This document shows, in pieces, positions 23,959-33,424 of a stretch of DNA of 64,000 nt; the stretch's first letter is position 1; every line of letters starts with the position of its first letter. Source of the DNA: Paenibacillus macerans (GTDB taxonomy: Bacteria; Bacillota; Bacilli; Paenibacillales; Paenibacillaceae); assembly GCF_900454495.1 (NCBI RefSeq), contig NZ_UGSI01000001.1, forward strand, positions 992,001 through 1,056,000, in the 5' to 3' direction. The position numbers and the translations under genes are program-made. The notes under the pieces are model-generated. The model had not been told where the DNA came from. It saw only the letters and a program-made list of their open reading frames with translations, and made no database searches.

Positions 23959-25341
23959 ATGAAGCCGGCAAGCACGATTCGCTCTCAATTGGAGGATTAT
24001 TTAAAAAACAAGAGACTCTCGCTTAATCAGTTCACCGAACTTACAGGGATCAATTCCGGGACGTTAAGCGGGATCATCAATGGCCATCGTCCCATTGCCA
24101 TGCAGCAGCTTGACCGGATTACGGAGGGGATGGGGTTGCCCGAAGGTTATTTTTACGATTTGTATGTTGACGAGTGTTTCTTTCAGGCCGCGCCCGATTG
24201 GCGCAGACTTGGGCCCTTCTTGCGGCGTTGCGCCGAACTGAACAAGCTGGACTGTATCGAGCGGTCAATACGGTTGATGTTGGACAACCTATCTTACATA
24301 CCCCTACTTTTTCACTTGGCCGAGCAGTTTTTTCATGAAGGCAAACAAGAAGCGGCCATCTTGCTGTATGAAGCCGTAGCGGAAGGTGAACAGAAGCAGC
24401 ATTCCGAACGGCTGGCGCTGTGTCAATACCGGTTGTTCACGTTGCGGCTGTCTAAAGATCAGAACCGGAATTTATTGTTGACCGTGCAATTTGAGCCTTT
24501 TGTCGACCGGCTGGACGAGCCCTATCAACTGGATGCACTGAATGATTTAATCAATGTGTTTGGTTCATTACGTCACTGGGAAAAGGTAAAGGAATTAGCT
24601 GAAAAACTGAAAATAAAAGCGACCATTCATTATGAGTTAAACGGGAGCAAAAAATCACCGGAAACCCAAAAGCAAATTGTTTTTTACATTTTCTATTCTT
24701 ATTTATCATTGGGTGCAGCTCATTTTATTTTAGAAGATTATGAGAATGCACTCCATTATGTCTCCTTGTATACGGATTGCAGTTGGGTCAAGAACCCCAC
24801 TGAAGACGAGGTGGCTGTAATTGAGCAGTTTCAAGAATGGGCTGAAGGCAACCGTCATATGTATCAATTAGTGTCCGGCAAGGTCGAAGTTCTTTCGGAA
24901 TATTTGGAATATATTTCCGCAAGGGAATATGAAGTATTCCCTGCCTTATGTGAGATCGTGACTGCTGCGAACAAGTTCGATATAAACATCGACGATGCGC
25001 TTGAAAAATACACATCTTATCTAACTTATGAAGAGCAACACCACCGTATTAAGAAAATTAGCGAGCAATATACCGGAGATCGATACGCAAATTTGTTGGC
25101 AGGTTTAGGGGAGTATTATTTAAACAAAAAAGCTTTTGCCCAAGGACTGGAGTATGTACTGGACAGTTTAGCATTTGCGATTGAAATTTATAACAGATAC
25201 GGTATGCTAAAATGTATAGGGCTATTTGAACAATACCGGAATTTTGCATCGGAAGCGGCAAACGAGCGGTATAAAAATTTAATTAGCGAGGTGCAAAAAC
25301 TGAATGAAAAGAAAGTTGGCTATATGGATATTTACATGTAG
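23959..25341 (+). CDS. XRE-type HTH regulator with TPR domain (Alo/Aim-type peptide receptor)
   Basis: 460 residues from ATG 23959 (GAGGAGG upstream); the frame is open further left but that extension is not HTH-like and crosses the promoter. Residues 5-65 are an XRE helix-turn-helix: LEDYLKNKRLSLNQFTELTGINSGTLSGIINGHRPI. Residues 100-450 are helical repeats with TPR character (AILLYEAVAEGEQ, ALHYVSLYTDCSW, LAGLGEYYLNKKAFAQGLEYV). This is the layout of RRNPP receptors such as AimR, PlcR and Paenibacillus AloR, which bind re-imported short peptides. A 45-codon pro-peptide gene overlaps its 3' end in another frame. Targets are unknown; self-control is suggested by the operator upstream. Confidence 0.85.
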   Translation: MKPASTIRSQLEDYLKNKRLSLNQFTELTGINSGTLSGIINGHRPIAMQQLDRITEGMGLPEGYFYDLYVDECFFQAAPDWRRLGPFLRRCAELNKLDCIERSIRLMLDNLSYIPLLFHLAEQFFHEGKQEAAILLYEAVAEGEQKQHSERLALCQYRLFTLRLSKDQNRNLLLTVQFEPFVDRLDEPYQLDALNDLINVFGSLRHWEKVKELAEKLKIKATIHYELNGSKKSPETQKQIVFYIFYSYLSLGAAHFILEDYENALHYVSLYTDCSWVKNPTEDEVAVIEQFQEWAEGNRHMYQLVSGKVEVLSEYLEYISAREYEVFPALCEIVTAANKFDINIDDALEKYTSYLTYEEQHHRIKKISEQYTGDRYANLLAGLGEYYLNKKAFAQGLEYVLDSLAFAIEIYNRYGMLKCIGLFEQYRNFASEAANERYKNLISEVQKLNEKKVGYMDIYM

Positions 25342-25441
25342 CTTATTGGCGGCTGTGGCGGCCCCAGTTACTACTCTAGTCCCTATCGGAAAGCAGCAAA
25401 GCCCCGGCGTTATCACCACGAATAGTCACGGTTTTGGTTAA
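25304..25441 (+). CDS. Secreted signalling pro-peptide overlapping the receptor gene (AloP/Phr-like)
   Basis: 45 codons, frame +1 relative to the receptor, sharing 38 bases with it. GAGGTG lies about 11 bases before the ATG. The peptide starts MKRKLAIWIFTCSLLAAVAA, a clear Sec signal, continues APVTTLVPIGKQQSPG and ends VITTNSHGFG. Mature signals of this class are cut from the C-terminus; here the last 5-7 residues (..NSHGFG) are the likely signal. As I recall, one Paenibacillus polymyxa Alo peptide has the mature form SHGRGG, which the SHGFG end resembles. An Opp-type importer elsewhere would return it to the cytoplasm. Confidence 0.8.
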   Translation: MKRKLAIWIFTCSLLAAVAAPVTTLVPIGKQQSPGVITTNSHGFG

Positions 25442-25460
25442 TATTAAACTTTATAGTTGT

Positions 25461-25505
25461 AAAAAAGACCACTTGGCTATCATTGGCCTCGCTGGTCTTT
25501 TTTTG
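25461..25505 (+). terminator. Terminator of the receptor/pro-peptide unit
   Basis: AAAAAAGACCA pairs with TGGTCTTTTTTT across a 21-base interior that folds on TTGGC/GCC. Confidence 0.82.
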
Positions 25506-25639
25506 CGGCTTTAATGCATTTATGAATCCCGCATCTAAACTAATGTTTCAACTTTCGCAGAACCCAAATCGGCTCCTATTTAATTTCGCCGGGCCGGTTG
25601 ACACGCAAAAGTGTGCTTGACCGGCTTGGCTCTGCCCAT

Positions 25640-25819
25640 TAACTGTAAATCGTACAACTAACTTTACGTCCATTCACCCAATCATCTGTTTAATTGCATT
25701 TCATACATTTATTTCCTGATTTTAGCCTCATTCTTCAAAAGATAGCGGAGTAATTGCAGGTTTTACACTTAATCAAGCGCTGTGGCAGCATTTCAGGATA
25801 AGTAAATGTACATTTTGCA
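25640..25819. repeat. Four-motif intergenic repeat, copy 2 (homologous to 6681-6860)
   Basis: Units TGYANRANNTRCANTTA on the minus strand at 25640-25656, 25691-25707, 25751-25767 and 25803-25819; spacings 51, 60, 52, identical to copy 1. Homology spans about 25565-25835. The remainder of the gap to 25970 holds nothing recognised. Confidence 0.78.
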
Positions 25820-25970
25820 ACTATTCTATTCAACATGGACCAGGAAAGCTAGGGCTGGAAGCAGGTATGCTCAGGTGAGGCGTCGCTTTACTGCAACCGC
25901 TGGAGCTGATCCACAAAATCGCCTCCGAAGTCGCCTCTGAAATCGCTTCAAAATGCATAAATCGGGCCCG

Positions 25971-27113
25971 TCAGTAAATCCGATAATTTCCGCTTAAGGC
26001 CAAAAGGCTAAAAAAATACAGGCAGTTGTCGTAATAACGCCGTTGGCCGGTGCGCAAAGGTGTATTCCAAAGCAGACGGACAAAATGACTCGCTTCCGGG
26101 CCGTCGGCGGCGAGCGATGTCATCGCGTTGGTCGCCAGCAGTCCTATCGGGTGCAGCGCCGGTTCGTCGAAGGGCTGTCCGTCTATGGTATATCGGCGGT
26201 AATCGGAAACTTCAATGTTCCGAAAAAAGCTTTGAATCCGGTTGGATTGCCCGACCTGCCAGGGATCTTTTCGGAACCATGCCCAATCCAGCCCGATATT
26301 GGCGGCAACCCGGTAAGCCTCGCTGAAGAAATGACGGAAATCGCCATGCGGCTGCGGCTCTGCCGGGGTTCCGTCAAAATTGGCGTATTCGGGGGCAAGA
26401 CCGGTTTCCGGATGGCATGCGGCGTGAAGGTAAGCGCGGCTGGCATCCGCAGCTTGTTTCCAAAACGCACCGTCCCGCTCGTCGGCCCGAAGGGCGAACA
26501 AATCGTAAAAATGCGGCAGGTGGTAAGACGGATCGCTGAAAGGGGATTCCGGTACGAATTTGATTAATTTCGTTTCCGGGTCCCACATCGGATCGCCGTC
26601 GCCGGCTTCGCCCTGATGTACGCATGCGCGCAAAATCGTTCGCGCCTGCTCGGAATAGTTATAAGGTTCCGGCCCGTCTCCCCAACGGCTTGCGGCGAAA
26701 AACAGGGCCATTGCGAAATATTCTTCCCCGTCCGGCGCGGGCCCCTGGGAGATGCGGGTGCCGTCAGGCTTGCAATGCCAGGCAAAGTAATGGGCGTAAC
26801 GGCCTTCTTTGTGCTGCATAAACGTCTTCGAGAAGTTCCACAACCGGTCAAACTCTTCTTTTTTGTTCATTTGCACGGCCATCATCATCCCGTAGGACAT
26901 CCCTTCCGTCCGAACGTCCAGATTGCCGGTATCGAGAATATAGCCTTTATCGTCGCCCAACTGATAATAGATCCGCACATCCGGATCTCCATAAAACAAA
27001 TCGGTCCATGTCCGCTCGAGCCTAGCCTCGATGTCCGCTTTGGGATAGCCGAGCTCCTTGAACAGGTTCCTGTATTCTTTCGTATAAAAAGCGCCTTGTT
27101 GGATAATTGGCAT
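25971..27113 (-). CDS. GH8 reducing-end xylose-releasing exo-oligoxylanase
   Basis: 380 residues, cytoplasmic (no signal peptide), removing single xylose units from the reducing end of xylo-oligosaccharides. ATG at 27113 was chosen because GGAGG lies 7 bases before it; an in-frame start further upstream gives an unlikely N-terminus. Family motif RTEGMSYGMMMAVQM (general acid Glu near residue 60) and FAWHCKPDGTRISQGPAPDGEEYFAMALFFAA match Rex-type GH8; the later YANFDGTPAEPQPHGDFRHFFSEAYRVAANIGLDWAWF contains the nucleophile-side Asp. Length matches characterised Rex enzymes (about 390). Transcribed away from the YesN gene, with a cre-like site between. Confidence 0.9.
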   Translation of the reverse strand: MPIIQQGAFYTKEYRNLFKELGYPKADIEARLERTWTDLFYGDPDVRIYYQLGDDKGYILDTGNLDVRTEGMSYGMMMAVQMNKKEEFDRLWNFSKTFMQHKEGRYAHYFAWHCKPDGTRISQGPAPDGEEYFAMALFFAASRWGDGPEPYNYSEQARTILRACVHQGEAGDGDPMWDPETKLIKFVPESPFSDPSYHLPHFYDLFALRADERDGAFWKQAADASRAYLHAACHPETGLAPEYANFDGTPAEPQPHGDFRHFFSEAYRVAANIGLDWAWFRKDPWQVGQSNRIQSFFRNIEVSDYRRYTIDGQPFDEPALHPIGLLATNAMTSLAADGPEASHFVRLLWNTPLRTGQRRYYDNCLYFFSLLALSGNYRIY

Positions 27114-27173
27114 AGAAAAATCCTCCATATTTTCTATTTTTGCTATATTATAGCACAATAGGAGGTAAATAAA

Positions 27174-27187
27174 TTAAAGCGTTTTCT
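27174..27187. promoter_or_regulatory. cre-like (CcpA) site between GH8 and regulator genes
   Basis: TTAAAGCGTTTTCT against the consensus TGNAANCGNWNNCA (two mismatches at the ends). Sits in the 118-base divergent intergenic region. Confidence 0.4.
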
Positions 27188-27231
27188 CGAAAAAGTATAG
27201 TAATTACAATTCTTCATAAGGAGGGGTCTGA

Positions 27232-28803
27232 ATGTATTCCGTCATTATTGTGGACGATGAGTTGTTTGTCCGGAAAGGCTTAATCGAAATGATCGATTGG
27301 GAAAGCAGCGGCTTTAAAGTGATTGACGAGTCCGATAACGGAGAAGACGCCCTGGCGATCATCCAGGCGAAAAAACCGGATCTGGTCGTGACCGACATCC
27401 GTATGCCGGTGCTGGACGGGCTCGAATTGATCGAGGCCGCGAGCAAGCTGCAGTTGGAAACGGAATTCGTCATCATCAGCGGGCATAACGATTTCCGCTA
27501 TGCCCAGCAGGCGGTGCGGTTCGGCGTGCAGGATTATGTGCTCAAGCCCATCGATCCGGACGATATTCAGCAAGCGCTCGTTAAGCTTAGAGACAAGCTG
27601 TCGGCAAAACAACGGTTGCGGGATCAAAACCGCAGGCAGATGGGCGAAAAACTGATCGAAACCCTGCTGCGGGACGAGATCGACGAGACGGCGTTGGATG
27701 AGTGGGGGCAGGTTTCGTTTTTCGCTGATGCGAAAGCGTTTTCTTATATATTGCTGGAGGTTAACAATGTCGTACCATGGAAAAATGCGGTTTGCCCGGC
27801 AAGAGACCGGCTAATGGAAGCCATCCGGGAAACGGTGCAAGAACTCGGCGCTGCCGCTTCGCCGCCGATCGTGTATGAGCATCGCCGCACGTACGGCTTC
27901 ATTGTGCCGGATACGTACCTCATCCCTTTCGGCGGAGATATCCGTCTTTTTATGCGGTCCGCGCTTCGGCGGCTGAAGGATGCTTTCGCCCTGGAACTGC
28001 GAATCTATGCCGGCCAATCCGTCGAATCCTTAAACCGGTTGAGGTTCTCCTATATCAGCGCGAAGGAAACGATGCAGCACAAATGGCTCCGTCACAACAC
28101 CCATGCGCTGCTATACTCGGACATCGCCGGCGCGGAACTGAACTATTTGCATCTTCGCGAACCGTCGATCCACGCTTTGATCGAAGCGGTCGAAGCATCG
28201 GACAGGGACGGCATTCGAAGCGCCATCGACCGCATCTTTGCGGATTTTCTGGAGCGGAACTTCTCTATCGAAGCGATCAAAACATCGATCATGCAATGTG
28301 TTCTGGGCATCGTGCACTCCGTCAGAAGCGTGGAAGGCGACGAGAAGGAACTCGGCCTGATCGAGGCGATTCTGGGCTGGCACGATTATAATCTCACATT
28401 GGAAGAATTGCGCGGATTATTTGGCGAATTCGCGTCCGAAGCCGCGGAACTCGTCAAACAGCTTTATAATTCCAGCGGCAAGAGCGGAATTCACAAAATT
28501 AAATCGTACGTGGACCAGCACTTCCAGCAAAATTTGAGCTTAAAAAGCCTTGCGGCGCAGTTCTTCATGAACCCTGCGTACATCGGGCAATTGTTCAAGA
28601 AGCATTATGGCGTTTATTTTAACGAATATTTGCTGCTGCTGCGCATCGAAGAGGCCAAAAAACTGATGAGGCAAAAGGATATGCGCGTTTATGAAATCGC
28701 CGAGCGGGTCGGATTCAACAGCGCCGAGTATTTTGTCTCCCAGTTCGAGAAGGTCGAGAAGATGACTCCCACGGAATACCGCAATCGCATGAGCCATCGG
28801 TAG
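27232..28803 (+). CDS. YesN-type response regulator, AraC family (importer system A)
   Basis: 523 residues. Receiver 1-120 with the acidic pair VDDE, phospho-acceptor in DLVVTDIRMPVLDG (about residue 54), and FVIISGHNDFRYAQQAV / YVLKPI. A 280-residue linker follows, then an AraC double HTH (SYVDQHFQQNLSLKSLAAQFF .. YIGQLFKKHYGVYFNEYL .. YEIAERVGFNSAEYFVSQF). RBS AAGGAGGGG. The kinase gene follows 19 bases on, then a sugar-importer operon. By family logic it activates the importer and perhaps the divergent GH8 gene in response to extracellular xylo-oligosaccharides. Confidence 0.92.
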   Translation: MYSVIIVDDELFVRKGLIEMIDWESSGFKVIDESDNGEDALAIIQAKKPDLVVTDIRMPVLDGLELIEAASKLQLETEFVIISGHNDFRYAQQAVRFGVQDYVLKPIDPDDIQQALVKLRDKLSAKQRLRDQNRRQMGEKLIETLLRDEIDETALDEWGQVSFFADAKAFSYILLEVNNVVPWKNAVCPARDRLMEAIRETVQELGAAASPPIVYEHRRTYGFIVPDTYLIPFGGDIRLFMRSALRRLKDAFALELRIYAGQSVESLNRLRFSYISAKETMQHKWLRHNTHALLYSDIAGAELNYLHLREPSIHALIEAVEASDRDGIRSAIDRIFADFLERNFSIEAIKTSIMQCVLGIVHSVRSVEGDEKELGLIEAILGWHDYNLTLEELRGLFGEFASEAAELVKQLYNSSGKSGIHKIKSYVDQHFQQNLSLKSLAAQFFMNPAYIGQLFKKHYGVYFNEYLLLLRIEEAKKLMRQKDMRVYEIAERVGFNSAEYFVSQFEKVEKMTPTEYRNRMSHR

Positions 28804-28822
28804 CGGAAGGGGGCGGCGCGCG

Positions 28823-30571
28823 ATGAACCGACTGCTTCATAATACCCGGCTAAGGAACAAGATGCTGCTGGTCTATTTTCTTTGCATCTTTACGCCGATG
28901 ATCGTGACCAACGCTATTTTTTATAGTCTCATCTCGAATAATGTCAGGGAGGGGAGAATCAAGGATATCGACCTGGCGGTGGAGCAAATCAAAAACGAAT
29001 TCCGCTCCCAGGTTGACGATGCGGTGGGCTTGTCCTCATTTTTTTACGCCGACCTCAAGACCAATGAAATTCTGGAGCGGAATTTTGCCAATACGGAAGA
29101 TTACGTCGAAGCTTATGACGATTATTTAAGACGGGTGCTGAACAGTTATCACCCCGTTTCCCTGTATCTCCAGAACATGATGATTTACGTGAACAACCCG
29201 ACGCTGCTGAATTCCGGAAACATCGGCTACCTGTCGGATGATATCAGGTCGGAGGATTGGTATCGAATGGCGGCGGGCAGCGATCGGACCCAGCCTGTGT
29301 TTGCGCGCACGAAAACGGATGACGGGCATTTCGCCAGTTTCTCGCTGATCCGGCGTCTGGACTATTTTGCGAACCGGATGTCAAAGGAAAAGCTGCTCAA
29401 AATCGATTTTAAAACGATCGATCTGGTGTCTCTGTTTTCGAACTTAAACGTGCAGGGAGATATGTATCTGATCAACCCGGACGGCGGGATCGAGTACACG
29501 ACAAACGGGGAAATCGACTGGCAGGGCGGGAATGAAACCGCGTTCGCCTCGCTCGGATCGGACAAAACGATCCGGTTCGTGAAGGAATACCGGGGAGTCA
29601 GCTATCTGGAAGGATGGAAGATCGCCGGCATCGTCAGCGAAGACGAAATCGTTAAAGAAGTCCGCGATTCGCGCGATTTTATTTTATGGTCCGGCGGCGT
29701 GATGATGATCATTCCGACCATAATTATTCTTATCATCACCCGGTCGATTAACCTGCGCATCATCCAAATCCTGAAGCAGATGAAAAAAGTAAAAAGCCAA
29801 AGTTTTGAACCGATTCAGGGCGAGGCCTATAAGGACGAGATCGGTCAATTGACGCTGGAATTCAACCGGATGATCCTGCAGATCAAAAGCTTGATCCATG
29901 ACGTGTACCTGGCGGAAATTCAGAAGAAATCGTTGGAGCTGGAGCGCCGGAAGGCGCAGTTGAATGCATTGCAAAGCCAAATGAATCCCCATTTTCTGTT
30001 CAATGCCCTGGAAACGATCCGGATGAGAAGTTTGCTGAAAAAAGAGCGCGATACCGCGAAGATCATCCATAGCATGGCCAAATTCTTCCGAGGCTCCTTG
30101 ACCTGGAACAAAGACCTGGTTTCGGTGAAGGAAGAGCTGGAGTTTATTTTATGCTTCTTGGACATTCAGAAATATCGCTTCGAGGACAAGCTGGACTGCC
30201 GGATCGCCGTCGCGCCGGAAGCGTATGAATGCCTGGTGCCGAAAATGGCGTTCCTTCCTTTCGTTGAGAATGCCTGTATCCACGGCATCGAGCCGCTGAA
30301 ACACGGAGGGATGATCGAGATTCGCATCGACGCTACGGAAGATGAACTGACTTTTACCGTCAGAGACAACGGGATCGGAATGGACGATGCAACGGTCAAC
30401 AAGCTGTACCGTTACCTGGAGGCCGAGGAAACCATGGGCGAACGCATCGGTGTTCAAAACGCGATATACCGCACGAAAATAATCTACGGGGAGAAGATCC
30501 GTTTTTCGCTGAACAGCCGTCCGGGAGAAGGGACCTGCGTCATGCTCGCAATCCCGAACGAAAAGAGTTGA
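28823..30571 (+). CDS. YesM-type sensor histidine kinase (importer system A)
   Basis: 582 residues. Two transmembrane segments, about 15-38 (LVYFLCIFTPMIVTNAIFY) and 290-315, flank an extracytoplasmic dCache-like sensor. Then HAMP, the His_kinase motif LNALQSQMNPHFLFNALETIRM with the phospho-His, and an HATPase domain with PFVENACIHGIEP (N box), VRDNGIGM (G1) and GERIGVQNAIYRTKIIYG (G2). Complete and canonical, paired with the regulator just upstream. Senses a sugar or sugar-bound binding protein at the membrane. Confidence 0.92.
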   Translation: MNRLLHNTRLRNKMLLVYFLCIFTPMIVTNAIFYSLISNNVREGRIKDIDLAVEQIKNEFRSQVDDAVGLSSFFYADLKTNEILERNFANTEDYVEAYDDYLRRVLNSYHPVSLYLQNMMIYVNNPTLLNSGNIGYLSDDIRSEDWYRMAAGSDRTQPVFARTKTDDGHFASFSLIRRLDYFANRMSKEKLLKIDFKTIDLVSLFSNLNVQGDMYLINPDGGIEYTTNGEIDWQGGNETAFASLGSDKTIRFVKEYRGVSYLEGWKIAGIVSEDEIVKEVRDSRDFILWSGGVMMIIPTIIILIITRSINLRIIQILKQMKKVKSQSFEPIQGEAYKDEIGQLTLEFNRMILQIKSLIHDVYLAEIQKKSLELERRKAQLNALQSQMNPHFLFNALETIRMRSLLKKERDTAKIIHSMAKFFRGSLTWNKDLVSVKEELEFILCFLDIQKYRFEDKLDCRIAVAPEAYECLVPKMAFLPFVENACIHGIEPLKHGGMIEIRIDATEDELTFTVRDNGIGMDDATVNKLYRYLEAEETMGERIGVQNAIYRTKIIYGEKIRFSLNSRPGEGTCVMLAIPNEKS

Positions 30572-30633
30572 GCGCCGAAACAAATACTGAAATTTTTACA
30601 GGAAGCTCTATAGTTCTCCGGGTAACCCAACAT

Positions 30634-30647
30634 TGAAAACGATTTTA
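30634..30647 (+). promoter_or_regulatory. cre-like site ahead of the solute-binding protein gene
   Basis: TGAAAACGATTTTA fits TGNAANCGNWNNCA with one mismatch. It lies 49 bases before the TTG start, in the 124-base gap after the kinase gene. Confidence 0.5.
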
Positions 30648-30695
30648 TACTGTTCCTGTAAATACCACTCAACAAACGAAAGGGGCAGATCGGTT

Positions 30696-32396
30696 TTGAC
30701 AAAAAAGAAATTTTGGCTTCTCTTTCTGGTCGCAGCATTGCTGTTGTCTGTAGTCTCCGCTTGTTCCGGCGGCAAAAACAACCATAATGCCGTGGGCGAG
30801 ACAGGCAACAACCCGGAAGAAAGCAACAAACAGGACAAGGTCACCTTTACGATCTTTAATGGCGTAGCCGGATCCAAGGACCGGAATACAAACGAGACCA
30901 CCCTTGGAAAAATACTGGAAGACCAAACGGGAGTCAATTTCAAACTGGAGTTTCTGGTCGGCGACCTGAATACGAAAATCGGTACGATGATCGCCGCGAA
31001 CGAGTATCCGGACGTGCTGATTCCGGATGCGGCGATGGAAAGCGTATTGAACGCAGGCGTATTTATCCCGCTTGACGATTTGATCGAGGAGCACGGCCCG
31101 AATATCAAACGGGTATTCGGGCCATATTTTGACCAGCTGAGAGCTGAAGACGGCAAGCTTTATTTCCTTCCGATCGCCGTGCAGGTCGGCGACTTCGTTC
31201 CGGACCCGGAGCCCGGAGCCGCATTTTGGATTCAGCGCCGCGTCTTGGCCGAGGCCGGTTATCCGAAAGTCAACACGCTGGATCAATATATTGAACTGAT
31301 CAGAAACTATGCCGAGAAGCATAAGGATGAAGATTTGACGGGCATGATCACCCTCACGCATGACTGGAGATTTTTTGCGACATCCAATCCGCCGATGCAC
31401 CTCATGGGTTACCCGAACGACGGCGAAGTCATCGTCGATCCGGAAACCTTTGAAGCCAAGACGTACGCGGCTTCCGAGGCGACGAAAAGATGGCTGAAGA
31501 CGCTGAACGAGTTAAATGCGGAAGGTCTGTTCGACAAGGCTTCTTTCGTGGACAATTACGATCAATACATCGCCAAATTAACCTCCCATAAAGTGCTGGG
31601 CTTTTTTGATTACCGCTGGCAGGCGGGAAATGCACTCAACGTCCTTAAGGACGCAGCCCGCAAGGATCCCGCCCAGGACGCTTACAACTACTTCCCGCTC
31701 CCCGTTACCTTTGACGAGAACACGCCGGATGCGTATGTCGACGCCGAAGGCGGATTGGCAACGAACCGCGGCATCGGTATTACGGTCAGCGCGAAGGACC
31801 CGGCAAGAATCATCCAATATTTCGACAATATGCTGACGGAGGATAACCAAACCCTGTTGTCTTGGGGCATTGAAGGCGAAACCTATGAAGTTAACGAACA
31901 AGGCCGCTTTTACCGGACACAGGAACAGATCAACATGATCGACGAAGCTTTTAACGAGAAGTTCGGCTTTAAATATTACAATTGGAACTGGCCGATGTAC
32001 AACGCCAATTCCACGCTCGCGAGCGGGAATGCCAAAAGCGTGGCTTACCAGCCCGAAGTATTCCAAATGAGCTTGACGCAGGCCGATAAGGCCATTTTGG
32101 ACAAATACGGCGTGCAAACTTACAGCCAAATGTTCGCGACCCCGAAGTTCCGCCCTTGGTATCCTGCCTGGGGATTCGCCAAGGAACAAAATTCGCCGCA
32201 GCAGCTGTGGGAAACGGCCAAGGATGAATTGACCAAAAAATACTTCCCGAAACTCGTGCTTGCAACGCCGGATAAGTTCGAATCGGTGTGGAGCGAATAC
32301 TTGAACGAATTCGGCAAGCTTGACACGGCCGGTTATGAAAAGTGGACGACGGAGCAAGCGCAGGAGAAAGTCAAAATCGTTACCGGCGGTAAATAA
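30696..32396 (+). CDS. LplA-type extracellular sugar-binding lipoprotein (system A)
   Basis: 566 residues from TTG 30696, with AAAGGGG 10 bases upstream. Lys-rich start, hydrophobic LLFLVAALLLSVVSAC: the lipobox cysteine anchors the mature protein. The body shows the large (type-2 like) family-1 solute-binding fold of LplA/YtcQ proteins: VTFTIFNGVAGSKDRN, MIAANEYPDVLIPDAAME, IPLDDLIEEHGPNI, PKVNTLDQYIELI. Captures oligosaccharides for the two permeases that follow. Possibly xylo-oligosaccharides or aldouronates given the GH8, GH30 and esterase neighbours. Confidence 0.9.
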   Translation: MTKKKFWLLFLVAALLLSVVSACSGGKNNHNAVGETGNNPEESNKQDKVTFTIFNGVAGSKDRNTNETTLGKILEDQTGVNFKLEFLVGDLNTKIGTMIAANEYPDVLIPDAAMESVLNAGVFIPLDDLIEEHGPNIKRVFGPYFDQLRAEDGKLYFLPIAVQVGDFVPDPEPGAAFWIQRRVLAEAGYPKVNTLDQYIELIRNYAEKHKDEDLTGMITLTHDWRFFATSNPPMHLMGYPNDGEVIVDPETFEAKTYAASEATKRWLKTLNELNAEGLFDKASFVDNYDQYIAKLTSHKVLGFFDYRWQAGNALNVLKDAARKDPAQDAYNYFPLPVTFDENTPDAYVDAEGGLATNRGIGITVSAKDPARIIQYFDNMLTEDNQTLLSWGIEGETYEVNEQGRFYRTQEQINMIDEAFNEKFGFKYYNWNWPMYNANSTLASGNAKSVAYQPEVFQMSLTQADKAILDKYGVQTYSQMFATPKFRPWYPAWGFAKEQNSPQQLWETAKDELTKKYFPKLVLATPDKFESVWSEYLNEFGKLDTAGYEKWTTEQAQEKVKIVTGGK

Positions 32397-32432
32397 TCGA
32401 TTCTACCGGAAGGCCGGGGAGGAGAGAATGGT

Positions 32433-33407
32433 ATGGAGACTGATTCGGTGCTGGCCGCGTCCGGGCCGGAGACATGCAAAAAGCCGAAAGGGATCGGGCC
32501 GTTTTGCAAAAAATTGGTGCAGCAGCGCGCCTTGGCCGTAATGACCGTCCCCTTTTTCATTTGGTTGGTCATTTTCAAATATGTTCCTTTATGGGGCTGG
32601 ACGATTGCTTTCCAGGATTATAAACCGGCGCGCGGGTATTTGGATCAAACCTGGGTCGGATTTCAACACTTCACATTTTTGTTTGGAGACGAGCGGTTTT
32701 TGCGCGTATTGCGAAATACGCTGGCCATGAGTTCCATCAACTTGATTCTCGGCTTTGTGACGGCGATTACGCTCGCGCTGCTGCTCAATGAACTCCGGAA
32801 CGTAGCATTTAAGCGGACGGTGCAAACGATTAGTTACCTGCCCCATTTCATTTCTTGGGTGGTGGCCGCAAGCATCATTCAAACGACGCTCGCGCCCGAC
32901 GGAATCATCAACCAGCTGTTGAGCTGGACGGGATTGGTCGATAAGGGGAACGAAATATTATTTTTGGGGATTCCCGAATACTTTTGGGGAATATTTGGAG
33001 CCGGCTCCGTCTGGAAAGATATCGGCTGGAACACGATCGTGTATTTGGCCGCGATAACGACGATTGATCCGGCGCAATACGAAGCCGCCGAAATCGACGG
33101 CGCCAGCAGGTTTAAACGGATGATCTATATTACATTGCCGGGCATTAAATCCGTCGTTGTCGTCCTTTTAATTATGAATATCGGCTATTTGCTGGAATCG
33201 GGATTCGAGCCCCAATATTTGCTGGGTAACGGCATGAACGTGGATTATTCCGAGAACATTGACATATTCGTATTGAAATACGGCATCGCCCAAAGCAACT
33301 TCTCGCTATCCATCGCGGCCGGCATGTTCAAGACGGTGGTCAGCTTCATCTTGCTGTTCTTCGCCAACCATATCGCGAAACGGGCGGGCGAAGCCAGGCT
33401 TTTCTAG
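32433..33407 (+). CDS. LplB-type sugar ABC permease (system A)
   Basis: 324 residues, RBS GGAGGAG before ATG. Six hydrophobic segments and the EAA loop YEAAEIDGASRFKRMIYITLPG near residue 215 that docks to the ATPase. The start VPFFIWLVIFKYVPLWGWTIAFQDYKP is typical of LplB. Partner of the next gene. Confidence 0.92.
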   Translation: METDSVLAASGPETCKKPKGIGPFCKKLVQQRALAVMTVPFFIWLVIFKYVPLWGWTIAFQDYKPARGYLDQTWVGFQHFTFLFGDERFLRVLRNTLAMSSINLILGFVTAITLALLLNELRNVAFKRTVQTISYLPHFISWVVAASIIQTTLAPDGIINQLLSWTGLVDKGNEILFLGIPEYFWGIFGAGSVWKDIGWNTIVYLAAITTIDPAQYEAAEIDGASRFKRMIYITLPGIKSVVVVLLIMNIGYLLESGFEPQYLLGNGMNVDYSENIDIFVLKYGIAQSNFSLSIAAGMFKTVVSFILLFFANHIAKRAGEARLF

Positions 33408-33424
33408 AGAAGGAGGCAAAGCCA

